From NCBI GenBank assembly GCA_019118985.1, contig DWXX01000183.1, positions 1 through 16,048 on the forward strand: DNA of 16,048 nucleotides. The letters run 5' to 3'. Below are positions 8,884 to 15,452 of this stretch, piece after piece. Position 1 is the first letter of the stretch, and every line of letters starts with the position of its first letter. Source of the DNA: Candidatus Faecalibacterium faecipullorum (lineage in GTDB: Bacteria > Bacillota > Clostridia > Oscillospirales > Ruminococcaceae). The translations under genes were made by a program, and so were the position numbers. A model generated the notes under the pieces. That model had not been told where the DNA came from, ran no database searches, and saw only the letters and a program-made list of their open reading frames with translations.

Positions 8884-9717
8884 TCAGTCCTCGGGCCGTC
8901 CGGCCAGGCGGGGCAGCAGCGGCTCGAACCAGACCCCGTACCGCTCGTCGGCCGCGGCGGGGGTGTTCTGGATGGCCTGCGCCACAAAGCCGGCCGCCGC
9001 GTCGGCCGCCGCCGACAGGGCGTTGCCCCGCAGCAGCGCCCCGGTGACGATGGCGCCGAACAGGTCCCCCGTGCCGTGGTAGCTGCGCCCGATCCGCAGG
9101 TGGCGGACCACGAAGGGCTCCTTCCCGCCGCCCGCGCAGCCGACGTACCGGCCCATCGGGATGCCGGTGACCAGGGCCTGCCGCCCGCCGTCGGCCAGCT
9201 GCGCCGCAAGGGCGAGGGCGTCGCCGTCCTCCACCGGGCCGTCCGGCTCTGCGGCATCGAGGCCGAGCAGCAGCTTCGCTTCAGTCAGGTTGGGCAGGAC
9301 GACGTCGGCCTGCCGCACAAGGGCGCGCACCCCGTCAAAGGCTGCGGGGCTGATGCCGGCGTAGAGTTTGCCGCCGTCGGCGATGGCGGGGTCGACGATC
9401 TTGACCGCGCCCGGCCACAGCCGGAACGCCTCGGCGGCAAGGCCGGTCAGCGCCTCGCTGCCGAGGTAGCCGGTGTAGATGCAGTCGGGCGCAAAGCCGA
9501 GGGCGCTGTAATGGGCCAGGGCCTCATGGCACCAGCCGCAGCTGTCCAGGCGGGCGGGGGTTCCCAGCCCGCCGGTGTGGGTGGACAGCAGGACGGTGGG
9601 CAGTGTGACGGGCTGCAGCCCCATGACGGCCAGCACCGGCGCGATGATGGTCAGGCTGCACCGCCCCACCCCCGCCAGGCTGTGGATGCAGAGGACTTTC
9701 TTGGGTTCAGTGGGCAA
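8884..9717 (-). CDS. Pyridoxamine/pyridoxal kinase (PdxY/PdxK-like)
   Basis: Phosphorylates pyridoxal, pyridoxamine or pyridoxine for vitamin B6 salvage; a cytosolic ribokinase-fold enzyme. Seen: IHSLAGVGRCSLTIIAPVL (11-29) and LPTVLLSTHTGG (39-50), typical of the Firmicute 'pyridoxamine kinase' group; VDPAIADGGKLY (108-119); the ATP-site segment LPNLTEAKLLLG (141-152); and YHGTGDLFGAIVTGALLRG (213-231) with the catalytic base Asp218. The frame is open to an ATG at 9816, but the 33 extra residues are low-complexity and unlike the family. A TTG at 9717, 9 bases after AAGGAGG, begins just ahead of the conserved KKVLCIHS, so it is chosen. The product is 277 residues. It is first gene of the kinase-trmL-degV cluster. 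I could not assign its promoter in the divergent gap 9718-9832. Confidence 0.9.
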   Translation of the reverse strand: MPTEPKKVLCIHSLAGVGRCSLTIIAPVLAVMGLQPVTLPTVLLSTHTGGLGTPARLDSCGWCHEALAHYSALGFAPDCIYTGYLGSEALTGLAAEAFRLWPGAVKIVDPAIADGGKLYAGISPAAFDGVRALVRQADVVLPNLTEAKLLLGLDAAEPDGPVEDGDALALAAQLADGGRQALVTGIPMGRYVGCAGGGKEPFVVRHLRIGRSYHGTGDLFGAIVTGALLRGNALSAAADAAAGFVAQAIQNTPAAADERYGVWFEPLLPRLAGRPED

Positions 9718-9745
9718 AGAACAAAGCCTCCTTCTTGTTCGATGA

Positions 9746-9774
9746 TGGATAGGGATGCCCCGCCCGGGCATACT
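9746..9774 (+). promoter_or_regulatory. Possible promoter with inverted-repeat operator, 71-aa gene
   Basis: TGGATA (9746-9751), a 17-base spacer and CATACT (9769-9774) form a moderate sigma-70-type match on the plus strand. The spacer region contains the inverted repeat ATGCCC-N5-GGGCAT (9755-9771), placed where a repressor would block both hexamers. The gap is divergent with the pyridoxamine kinase gene, so the repeat could affect either side. The predicted start near 9781 leaves a leader of about 50 bases. Confidence 0.35.
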
Positions 9775-9832
9775 GTCAGTGGCGGGCCCGATGGGGCCGG
9801 CCGCACCAGTATCCAACGGGAGGGCAACGTCT

Positions 9833-10048
9833 ATGGCAATGTTTGCGAAAGATCATCAGGTACAGTCGGCCGCCGGCCTGCTTTTGGGCATGGCGGCGGG
9901 AGCGGCGGTGGGCGCCGCCGGCGTGATGGCGGCGGTCAACCAGGACCCGCGCGGGGTCCGCCGCACCGCCCGCAAGATGGCCAAAGGGGCCGGCCACGCC
10001 GTCGACCGCCTGGACAGGATGGCCAACGAGCTGATCGACAGACTGTGA
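9833..10048 (+). CDS. Small glycine-zipper protein, 71 aa, unknown function
   Basis: Not recognised as a named family. The protein has a short polar start, one hydrophobic segment (about 13-34) built from small residues (AAGLLLGMAAGAAVGAAGV, a glycine-zipper-like pattern), then a basic stretch (PRGVRRTARKMAKGAGH, about 39-55) and an amphipathic end with DRLDRMANELIDRL (58-71). This layout recalls YtxH-like small membrane-associated proteins, a resemblance only. An ATG 26 codons upstream is in frame, but GGGAGGG (9818-9824) is spaced 8 bases before the ATG at 9833. It is the only plus-strand gene between 1 and 13983, with its own candidate promoter and a strong terminator, which supports it being real. 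It is divergent from the kinase gene and convergent with the secreted-protein gene. Confidence 0.7.
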   Translation: MAMFAKDHQVQSAAGLLLGMAAGAAVGAAGVMAAVNQDPRGVRRTARKMAKGAGHAVDRLDRMANELIDRL

Positions 10049-10066
10049 TACCGCCCCGCAAAGGGC

Positions 10067-10107
10067 AAAAAAAGACTGCGGCAGGCGCTGAGCCCCGCAG
10101 CCTTTTT
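10067..10107. terminator. Bidirectional terminator between convergent genes
   Basis: CTGCGG (10076-10081) pairs with CCGCAG (10095-10100), with AAAAAAA (10067-10073) on one side and TTTTT (10103-10107) on the other; the A and T runs extend the stem. It therefore works in both directions: it ends the 71-aa gene on the plus strand and the secreted-protein gene on the minus strand. Confidence 0.85.
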
Positions 10108-10133
10108 GCGTCCGGGCGCCGGGTCGGGCCGGT

Positions 10134-10640
10134 TTACAGCACGGCGATGCACATCCGCGCGGTGCGCGCGGTCTCGCCCAGCAGGTCCATGTCCATCTCG
10201 ATGGCGCAGGTCACCAGCAGCGAGCGGCTGATGTTGCTGCCGGTCAGCACCGAGGAGGGCAGGTTCTTGATGGTGAGCAGGGCGGTGCCGTCGTCCAGGC
10301 TGCCGGTCATCTCGCCGTCGTAGGAGATGTCGCCGATGGTCAGCCCCGACAGATGGCCGGTAAAGACCACCGTCGAGACGGTCTGGATGGGCAGTTCCAG
10401 GGTATAGGTGCCGTTGGACTGCCGGATGAGCGAGGCCTCGCGGCCGGTGTCGATGCCGTCGTTGAGCAGGGAAGGGCTTTCGCTGTCGGTCTCCCAGAAA
10501 GAGACGTCGACGCGCAGGTTGGCGGTGATGCCGTCGGCCGGGCCGGCGGCCCCTGCCGGCAGGCAGCCCGCCGCCAGCAGCAGCGCCAGCGCCAAAAGCG
10601 CGGCCCACAGCCGTCTATAACAATGTTGCATACGGGTCAT
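10134..10640 (-). CDS. Secreted or lipoprotein-like protein, possibly NEAT-like domain
   Basis: A 168-residue exported protein. Residues 5-31 form a signal peptide: CYRR, a hydrophobic core (LWAALLALALLLAAG), then Cys26 and LPAGAA. Cleavage by signal peptidase I after AGAA or lipidation at Cys26 (a weak lipobox, LAAGC) are both possible. The mature part reads as beta-rich: DVSFWETDSESPSLLNDG, SNGTYTLELPIQTVSTVVFTG and LTIGDISYDG. This order (a W/S-containing strand, a G-T-Y-T-L strand, then S-Y) resembles NEAT heme-binding domains, but I do not see the YxxxY heme motif. Treat NEAT as a hypothesis. The start at 10640 has AAAGGA 9 bases upstream; the ATG at 10631 is an alternative. It has its own promoter and the bidirectional terminator. 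Confidence 0.8.
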   Translation of the reverse strand: MTRMQHCYRRLWAALLALALLLAAGCLPAGAAGPADGITANLRVDVSFWETDSESPSLLNDGIDTGREASLIRQSNGTYTLELPIQTVSTVVFTGHLSGLTIGDISYDGEMTGSLDDGTALLTIKNLPSSVLTGSNISRSLLVTCAIEMDMDLLGETARTARMCIAVL

Positions 10641-10706
10641 GTTCCAACATCCTTTCTTACACGGGGCGGCCCCGCCGCGACACACGGTGCAAACTACCCC
10701 AATATC

Positions 10707-10735
10707 AGGATAGCATCCTTTCATGGAAATGTCAA
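10707..10735 (-). promoter_or_regulatory. Promoter of the secreted-protein gene
   Basis: On the minus strand a perfect TTGACA (10730-10735), a 17-base spacer and TATCCT (10707-10712). The leader holds a compact hairpin, CGGGG-CGG-CCCCG (10662-10674), shortly before the AAAGGA ribosome binding site. Confidence 0.75.
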
Positions 10736-10765
10736 GGGGGCGTCAAATTTTAGAAAACCCGCGCG

Positions 10766-10785
10766 CCAATCAAAACCAATCAAAA
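10766..10785. repeat. Two tandem copies of CCAATCAAAA
   Basis: Two exact adjacent copies of the 10-mer CCAATCAAAA (10766-10775 and 10776-10785) lie between the hydrogenase terminator and the upstream side of the secreted-protein promoter. The second copy merges into the A-run that gives the hydrogenase terminator its T-tract. Direct repeats of this size can be regulator sites, but chance is also possible. Confidence 0.4.
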
Positions 10786-10813
10786 AAGACCCTCCCCAAA
10801 CGGGGAGGGTCTT
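10782..10813 (-). terminator. Terminator of the [FeFe] hydrogenase gene
   Basis: On the minus strand AAGACCCTCCCC (10802-10813) pairs perfectly over 12 bases with GGGGAGGGTCTT (10786-10797), with a GTTT loop and a T-run (10782-10787). It starts 17 bases after the stop codon. Confidence 0.97.
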
Positions 10814-10830
10814 AACGTTGGCGTCAGGGC

Positions 10831-12378
10831 TCAGCGGGCGAAGTAGGGGTCGTCCTTGAGCAGGTGGATGTTGGTGATGAAGGCGCTGTCCTCGGGGTCC
10901 TTGAAGGGGGCGGCGGCCACATACTTGTTCAGCTGCGCCGCGGTGCGGACGGGGTCGGCGATGGTGCCGGCGCCGCCGATGCAGCCGCCGGGGCAGCCCA
11001 TGCCTTCCAGCAGGTAGCCGTTGTACTTGCCGGCTTTGGCCATCATCAGCAGCTTCTTGCAGTTGGCAAGGCCCTCGGCTGCGGCGATCTTGACCTCCTT
11101 GTCGGGGTACCACTCGTGGATCTTGTCGGCCACGGCCTTTGCCACGCCGCCCGACTGCGCGAAGCCGCGGCCCGCGGCCGAGCCGTAGTGCAGCTCCTCA
11201 TCCTCGGCGGCGGGGATGGACAGGTCGATGTCCCTCGCCTCGAAGATGCCGGCCAGCTCCTCAAAGGTGAGGACGAAGTCGACGTCGCTGCGCACGTGCC
11301 GGCGGGACGCCTCCAGCTTTTTGGCGGCGCAGGGGCCGATGAAGCACATCCGGGCCTCGGGGTCGGCGGCCTTGATCATCCGGGCGGTAAAGACCATGGG
11401 GGTCATGGTCATCGAGATGTTCTTGGCCATGTCGGGGAAGAGGGTCTTGGCCATCATGCTCCACGCCGGGCAGCAGGAGGTGGCCATGAAGTTCAGCTTC
11501 TCGGGCACTTCCTCCAAAAAGTCGTGGGCCTCGTCCACCGTGCACAGGTCGGCGCCGATGGCGACTTCGACCGTCTCGCAGAAGCCCACCTGCTCGAGGG
11601 CGGCGCGCAGCTTCTGGGTGGTGTTGAGGGCGGGGAACTGGTTGACGAAGGCCGGCGCCACCAGGGCGTAGACCCGGTCGCCGCGGTTGAAGCTCTGGAT
11701 CAGCTGGTAGATCTGGCCCTTGTCGGCGATGGCGCCGAAGGGGCAGTTGACCAGGCACTGCCCGCAGGACACGCACTTGGAGTAATCGATCTCAGCGCGG
11801 CCCAGCGCGTCCGAGTGGATGGCGCCCATGCCGCAGGAGGCGGCGCAGGGGCGCTCGGTCTTGACGATGGCGTGGTAGGGGCAGACGTCGACGCAGCGGC
11901 CGCACTTGATGCACTTTTCCTGGTCGATGGTGGAGCGGCCCGACTCCCACACGATGGCGCCCTTGGGGCAGACTTCCATACAGGGGTGGGCAAGGCAGCC
12001 CTGGCACAGGTCGGAGACCTTGACCATCTTCTCGGGGCAGCGGTTGCAGGCGAACTTGATGACGTTGACCAGCGGGGGGTCGTAGTACTTGTCGGCGATG
12101 TTGGCGTCCTCCAGCCCCGAGACCACGCTGTTGTGCTCGTCCATGCGGCGGGTGGGCAGGCCGATGGCCAGGCGGACCCGCTCTTCGACGATGGCGCGCT
12201 CGAGGAAGATGTCCTTGCGGAGCTTGCCCTCCTCGCCGGGGATGATCTTATAGGGGATGCTGCGCATCATGTGGTTGGCCTTTTCGCCCTTGACGTTGGC
12301 GTAGGCCATCCGGGCGACTTCGGTGAATACCGCCCGCCGGATCTGGATGACGGTGGTATTGATGCCTCTGAAGCTCAT
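10831..12378 (-). CDS. Group B [FeFe] hydrogenase, monomeric, with N-terminal 4Fe-4S domains
   Basis: An iron-only hydrogenase with an H-cluster, interconverting protons/electrons and H2, or acting as a redox-linked sensor; cytosolic, with no signal peptide. The N-terminal part is Cys-rich: CNRC (111-114), CQGCLAHPCMEVCP (125-138), CIKCGRCVDVCP (156-167), Cys178/Cys182, and CVSCGQCLVNCP (202-213), giving several ferredoxin-type clusters. The H-cluster domain has L1 TSCCPAW (300-306), L2 GPCAAKKLE (348-356, in place of group A MPCxxKxxE) and L3 EGMGCPGGCIGG (458-469). These signatures and 515 residues fit the group B ('FeFe_hydrog_B1') family. The start at 12378 follows AAAGGAGAG by 6 bases. 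It has its own promoter and terminator and no adjacent hydrogenase subunit or maturase (hydE/F/G) gene, so it probably uses ferredoxin. The physiological role of group B enzymes is poorly established. Confidence 0.95.
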   Translation of the reverse strand: MSFRGINTTVIQIRRAVFTEVARMAYANVKGEKANHMMRSIPYKIIPGEEGKLRKDIFLERAIVEERVRLAIGLPTRRMDEHNSVVSGLEDANIADKYYDPPLVNVIKFACNRCPEKMVKVSDLCQGCLAHPCMEVCPKGAIVWESGRSTIDQEKCIKCGRCVDVCPYHAIVKTERPCAASCGMGAIHSDALGRAEIDYSKCVSCGQCLVNCPFGAIADKGQIYQLIQSFNRGDRVYALVAPAFVNQFPALNTTQKLRAALEQVGFCETVEVAIGADLCTVDEAHDFLEEVPEKLNFMATSCCPAWSMMAKTLFPDMAKNISMTMTPMVFTARMIKAADPEARMCFIGPCAAKKLEASRRHVRSDVDFVLTFEELAGIFEARDIDLSIPAAEDEELHYGSAAGRGFAQSGGVAKAVADKIHEWYPDKEVKIAAAEGLANCKKLLMMAKAGKYNGYLLEGMGCPGGCIGGAGTIADPVRTAAQLNKYVAAAPFKDPEDSAFITNIHLLKDDPYFAR

Positions 12379-12459
12379 TCCAAACTCTCCTTTTTGCTTT
12401 GCGTTGCTCTGCTGTGACCCGGCCGGCGGGAGCCGCCCCGCGCCGTTTCATACAGCACT

Positions 12460-12488
12460 ATTTTAGCACAATTTGCAATGCTTGAAAA
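12460..12488 (-). promoter_or_regulatory. Extended -10 promoter of the hydrogenase gene
   Basis: On the minus strand TTTTCA (12483-12488), a 17-base spacer and TAAAAT (12460-12465) preceded by TGC, giving an extended -10. The -35 hexamer lies in the T-run of the mtaB terminator hairpin. The leader carries a GC hairpin, GGCGG-CTC-CCGCC (12425-12437). Confidence 0.65.
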
Positions 12489-12521
12489 GAGAGAACGCCA
12501 AAAAATTGTCAATGGCGCTCT
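12484..12521 (-). terminator. Probable terminator of mtaB
   Basis: On the minus strand AGAGCGCCA (12513-12521) pairs with TGGCGTTCT (12492-12500), including one G-U pair, around a 12-base loop that contains the mtaB stop codon. TTTT (12485-12488) follows a few bases later. It is weaker than the other terminators here because the loop is large and the T-run short. Confidence 0.5.
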
Positions 12522-13828
12522 TCTCTGCCGCCGGGCAGGAGGGCGGCGGCGCACCGCTCGCCGTCGCGGCGGCCCAGCCGGACCCGGACGATGTCGCCGG
12601 CGGCGTGCCCCGGGGCCGAGACCGCCACCGGCACATACAGCCGGGTGTAGCCGGTAAAGACGGTGGCCGACAGCGGCGTCTCGAGCAGCACCTCGTCCTC
12701 CATCCCGGCGAGGGCGTCGAGGACGCCGTCCCGCACCACCTCGGCGCGGCGGTGCATCCGGCGGCTGCGGTCCTGCTTTTCCCGCTCGTGGACCTGGTCG
12801 GGGAAGGAGTAGGCCGCCGTCCCCTCCCGCCGGGAGTAGGGGAAGACGTGTACCCGCAGAAAGCCCACCCGCTCGAGGAAGTCGCAGCTCGCGGCAAAGT
12901 CCTCTTCGCTCTCCCCCGGGAAGCCGCAGATGCAGTCGGTGGTGAAGGCTACCGGCCGCCCGCCGTAGGCCGCTCGCAGCTTTTCCACCGTCTCGAGGTA
13001 CTGGGCGGTGGTGTAGGGCCGGCGCATCCGGCGCAACGTGGCGTCGCAGCCGCTCTGCAGGCTGAGGTGGAACTGGGGGCAGAGCTTGTCCACCGCGGCC
13101 ATCCGGCGGATGCCCTCGTCGGTCAGCATGTCGGGGTCGAGGCTGCCCAGGCGGATCCGCTCGATGCCCTCCACGGCGGCGCAGCGCTCGATGAGGGTGT
13201 ACAGGTCGGTGCCGGTGTCGGCGCCGTAGCTGGGCAGCGAGATGGCGCTGAGCACCACCTCCCGGTAGCCGGCGGCGGCGAGCTTGTGCAGCTCGGCCAG
13301 GATGCTCGCCTCGCTGCGGCTGCGCACAGGGCCCCGCGCCTTGGGAATGATGCAGTAGGCGCAGCGGCGGTTGCAGCCGTCCTCCACCTTGATGAAAGCC
13401 CGGGTGTGGGTCTCGAAGCGGTCGACCGGCAGCTCTTCAAACGCCTCGCCCCGGGCGTGGGGGGTGATGGCGACGATCCGCTCGTGGCCGCCCAAAAGCG
13501 CGAGGACGTGGTCGAGGATGGCGCGGCGGTCGGTGTTGCCGCAGACAAGGTCCGCTTCCATCAGTTTGGCCGCCTCCTCGGGGAAGGCCTGGGGCCAGCA
13601 GCCGGTCATGACGGTGACGGCGGCGGGGTTTTCCCGCTTGGCGCGGCGGAGCCATTTGCGGCTCTTCTGGTCGCCGAAGTTGGTGACGGTGCAGCTGTTG
13701 ACGATGTAGACGTCGGCCCCCTCGCCTTCGGGCACCACCGTGAAGCCGTTGCGCTGGAACAGCTGCTCCAGCGCCTCGGTCTCGTTCAGGTTGACCTTGC
13801 AGCCGAGGGTATAAAAACAAACGCGCAT
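12509..13828 (-). CDS. mtaB: tRNA t6A37 methylthiotransferase MtaB
   Basis: A radical-SAM enzyme that adds a methylthio group to N6-threonylcarbamoyladenosine at position 37 of tRNAs, making ms2t6A; cytosolic. Order of parts in 439 residues: the N-terminal UPF0004 domain (MRVCFYTLGCKVNLNETEAL) with auxiliary-cluster Cys10, Cys46 and Cys77; the radical-SAM cluster GCNRRCAYCIIPKARGP (Cys152, 156, 159); FHLSLQSGCD; TDCICGFPGE; and a C-terminal TRAM RNA-binding domain starting near MEDEVLLETPLSATVF. LGCKVN and IIPKARG are characteristic of MtaB rather than MiaB or RimO. The open frame extends 31 codons upstream; the ATG at 13828 is preferred for its conserved start and AAAGGA 7 bases upstream. 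It has a strong promoter and stands alone, divergent from dacF. Confidence 0.96.
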   Translation of the reverse strand: MRVCFYTLGCKVNLNETEALEQLFQRNGFTVVPEGEGADVYIVNSCTVTNFGDQKSRKWLRRAKRENPAAVTVMTGCWPQAFPEEAAKLMEADLVCGNTDRRAILDHVLALLGGHERIVAITPHARGEAFEELPVDRFETHTRAFIKVEDGCNRRCAYCIIPKARGPVRSRSEASILAELHKLAAAGYREVVLSAISLPSYGADTGTDLYTLIERCAAVEGIERIRLGSLDPDMLTDEGIRRMAAVDKLCPQFHLSLQSGCDATLRRMRRPYTTAQYLETVEKLRAAYGGRPVAFTTDCICGFPGESEEDFAASCDFLERVGFLRVHVFPYSRREGTAAYSFPDQVHEREKQDRSRRMHRRAEVVRDGVLDALAGMEDEVLLETPLSATVFTGYTRLYVPVAVSAPGHAAGDIVRVRLGRRDGERCAAALLPGGREERH

Positions 13829-13877
13829 GGGGTATCCTTTCACTAAGAGGAATGGTTGAGACGATCTTGTCCAGGTG

Positions 13878-13906
13878 AGTATACCCAATCGGCGCGCCGG
13901 CGTCAA
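13878..13906 (-). promoter_or_regulatory. Promoter of mtaB
   Basis: On the minus strand TTGACG (13901-13906), a 17-base spacer and TATACT (13878-13883), one mismatch in each hexamer. The leader is about 45 bases. The spacer contains the palindrome GGCGCGCC (13891-13898). Confidence 0.8.
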
Positions 13907-13940
13907 GCGGCCGGGCGGCATAGGCGGGGGGCCTGCCGCA

Positions 13941-13946
13941 TAGAAT
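13941..13946 (+). promoter_or_regulatory. Possible -10 element for dacF
   Basis: TAGAAT on the plus strand, one mismatch from consensus and about 37 bases before the dacF start. No acceptable -35 hexamer is seen 16-18 bases upstream, so the promoter may need an activator or another sigma factor, or the call may be wrong. Confidence 0.25.
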
Positions 13947-13983
13947 CACACCAGAAACTGCAAGGATGGAGGCAGAATGACAT

Positions 13984-15195
13984 ATGGTTCGGAGAAGATT
14001 GGCACTCAGCTGTGCGGCGGCGCTCTGCCTGTGGCTGCTGGTCCTGGCGCTGGTCCCGGCGGCGGGCGGCCCGCAAAGGGAGGCCGCCGCCCCGGCGCAG
14101 GGGGCGTTCCTGGCTGCGGCGGGGCAGGGGGCAGACCTCTCGCTGCCCTGCCGGGCGGCCATCCTGGTCGACCAGGCCACCGGAACGGTGCTGTATGAAA
14201 AGAACGCCGACCAGCCCATGCCCATCGCCTCCATCACCAAGGTGATGACCCTGCTGCTGACCTTTGAGGCGGTGCACGCGGGCAAATTCTCCCTCAGCAG
14301 CCCGGTGCCGGTCAGCGCCCACGCCGCCGGCATGGGGGGCAGCCAGATCTGGCTGGAGCCGGGGGAACAGTTCACCCTCGACGAGATGCTGCGGGCCATC
14401 TGCGTCTCCAGCGCCAACGACGCCGCGGTGGCGGTGGCCGAGCTGGTGGGGGGCAGCGAGGGGGCCTTCGTCGCGCTGATGAACGCCAAAGCCGCCCAAC
14501 TGGGGATGAGCGGCACCACCTTTAAGAATGCCTGCGGCCTGGATACCGAGGGGCACCTGTCCACCGCGCGGGACGTGGCGGTGATGAGCCGCGCCATCCT
14601 GACCGAGTGTCCCGAGGTGCTGCACTACAGCGGCATATGGACCGACACCCTGCGGGGCGGCGAGACCATGCTGGTCAACACCAACAAGCTGCTGCGCCGC
14701 TACGACGGCATCACCGGCCTCAAGACCGGTACCACCGGCGGGGCGGGGGTCTGCATCTCGGCCTCGGCGAGCCGGGACGGCCTCGACCTGATCGCGGTGG
14801 TGCTGGGGTCGAACTCCAGCGCCGAGCGGTTCGAGGCGGCCACCGCCCTGCTGGACTACGGCTTTGCGAGCTACGAGGCGGCCCCGCTGCCTGACCTCTC
14901 TCAGCGGCCGCTGCGGCTGGCGGTGGACGGCGGCGCCGCGGCCGACGTCCCCCTGGACTACTCGGCCCTGCCCGGGCGGCTGCTGGTGCCGCGGGGCGGC
15001 GCGGAGGGCCTTGCCGCCGCCGTCGAGCTGCCCGGCAGCTGCTCCGCCCCCCTCAAAATGGGGGAGGAAGTGGGGGCGGTCACCGTCACGAGCGGCGGGC
15101 AGACGGTGGGCCGCTGGCCGGTGCGGGCCGCCGCCGACGCGCCCCGGATGGATTTTGCCGCGGCGCTGCGGCTGCTCTGCGAGAGCTTTTTCTGA
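13984..15195 (+). CDS. D-alanyl-D-alanine carboxypeptidase, DacF/PBP5 type
   Basis: A penicillin-binding protein that removes the terminal D-Ala from peptidoglycan pentapeptides; acts outside the membrane. Seen in 403 residues: a signal peptide (MVRRR, hydrophobic core to about residue 26, AAG), then the S11 peptidase domain with the catalytic SxxK motif SITK (Ser83, Lys86), SxN motif SAN (143-145) and KTG (247-249, in GLKTGTTGGAGVC). A C-terminal PBP5-like beta domain (about 295-385) follows. The end, LRLLCESFF, is short for a membrane-anchoring amphipathic helix, so attachment is uncertain. The ATG at 13984 is the first in-frame start, because an in-frame TGA lies at 13978. GGAGG (13968-13972) is 11 bases upstream, slightly long. 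It is divergent from mtaB. No clear terminator follows; only GCCCG-CAGC-CGGGC without a T-run is seen. Confidence 0.95.
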   Translation: MVRRRLALSCAAALCLWLLVLALVPAAGGPQREAAAPAQGAFLAAAGQGADLSLPCRAAILVDQATGTVLYEKNADQPMPIASITKVMTLLLTFEAVHAGKFSLSSPVPVSAHAAGMGGSQIWLEPGEQFTLDEMLRAICVSSANDAAVAVAELVGGSEGAFVALMNAKAAQLGMSGTTFKNACGLDTEGHLSTARDVAVMSRAILTECPEVLHYSGIWTDTLRGGETMLVNTNKLLRRYDGITGLKTGTTGGAGVCISASASRDGLDLIAVVLGSNSSAERFEAATALLDYGFASYEAAPLPDLSQRPLRLAVDGGAAADVPLDYSALPGRLLVPRGGAEGLAAAVELPGSCSAPLKMGEEVGAVTVTSGGQTVGRWPVRAAADAPRMDFAAALRLLCESFF

Positions 15196-15248
15196 GCGGC
15201 GTTTGCCCGCAGCCGGGCGGCCGCCGGCCGAGAAATTGCAGTTTGACG

Positions 15249-15269
15249 CGAAAATCCACAGAATTTTCG
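15249..15269. repeat. Inverted repeat CGAAAAT-N7-ATTTTCG between dacF and pgi
   Basis: Perfect 7-base arms (15249-15255 and 15263-15269) with a 7-base spacer, in an AT-richer patch of the gap after dacF and about 55 bases upstream of the pgi -35 box. No T-run follows, so it is not a standard terminator. It may be a regulator-binding site or an RNA hairpin; nothing else identifies it. Confidence 0.4.
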
Positions 15270-15323
15270 GGCAGGGCCGCCGGAGGGCTTGTTAAAAATG
15301 TATGAATCCCGGGGATTTTGGCC

Positions 15324-15352
15324 TTGACTTTATCGGGGCAGGACGGTACACT
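15324..15352 (+). promoter_or_regulatory. Promoter of pgi
   Basis: TTGACT (15324-15329), a 17-base spacer and TACACT (15347-15352). The predicted start near 15359 leaves a leader of about 95 bases, which contains the long GC hairpin listed separately. Confidence 0.65.
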
Positions 15353-15370
15353 TAGAGAAAGAATTTCTTC

Positions 15371-15407
15371 GCCGGGCCTGCCGGGGCCGCCCCCCGGCGG
15401 GCAGGGC
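15371..15407 (+). promoter_or_regulatory. Long GC-rich hairpin in the pgi leader
   Basis: CCGGGG (15381-15386) pairs with CCCCGG (15392-15397) around a 5-base loop; the stem continues with GCCTG (15376-15380) against CGGGC (15398-15402, one G-U pair) and, after a small internal loop, GCC/GGC at the base. No T-run follows, so it should not terminate. It lies 30 bases ahead of the AGGAGG site and may stabilise the mRNA or tune translation (inference). Confidence 0.45.
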
Positions 15408-15452
15408 GTGGATCTGATACAGGAAGGAACAGGTTTTAGGAGGCCATGCACC

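Noticed and set aside
10864..12417. 517-codon plus-strand frame opposite the hydrogenase gene
   Set aside because: It is the antisense shadow of the Cys-rich hydrogenase, with no start signals and no family resemblance.
13966..13980. Mini-ORF ATG-GAG-GCA-GAA-TGA just before dacF
   Set aside because: It encodes only four residues, its AAGG would be too close to act as a ribosome binding site, and it simply contains the GGAGG used by dacF.
13829..14625. Minus-strand open frames of 240-386 codons over the start of dacF
   Set aside because: They are antisense to a carboxypeptidase with complete SxxK, SxN and KTG motifs and show no recognisable protein features.
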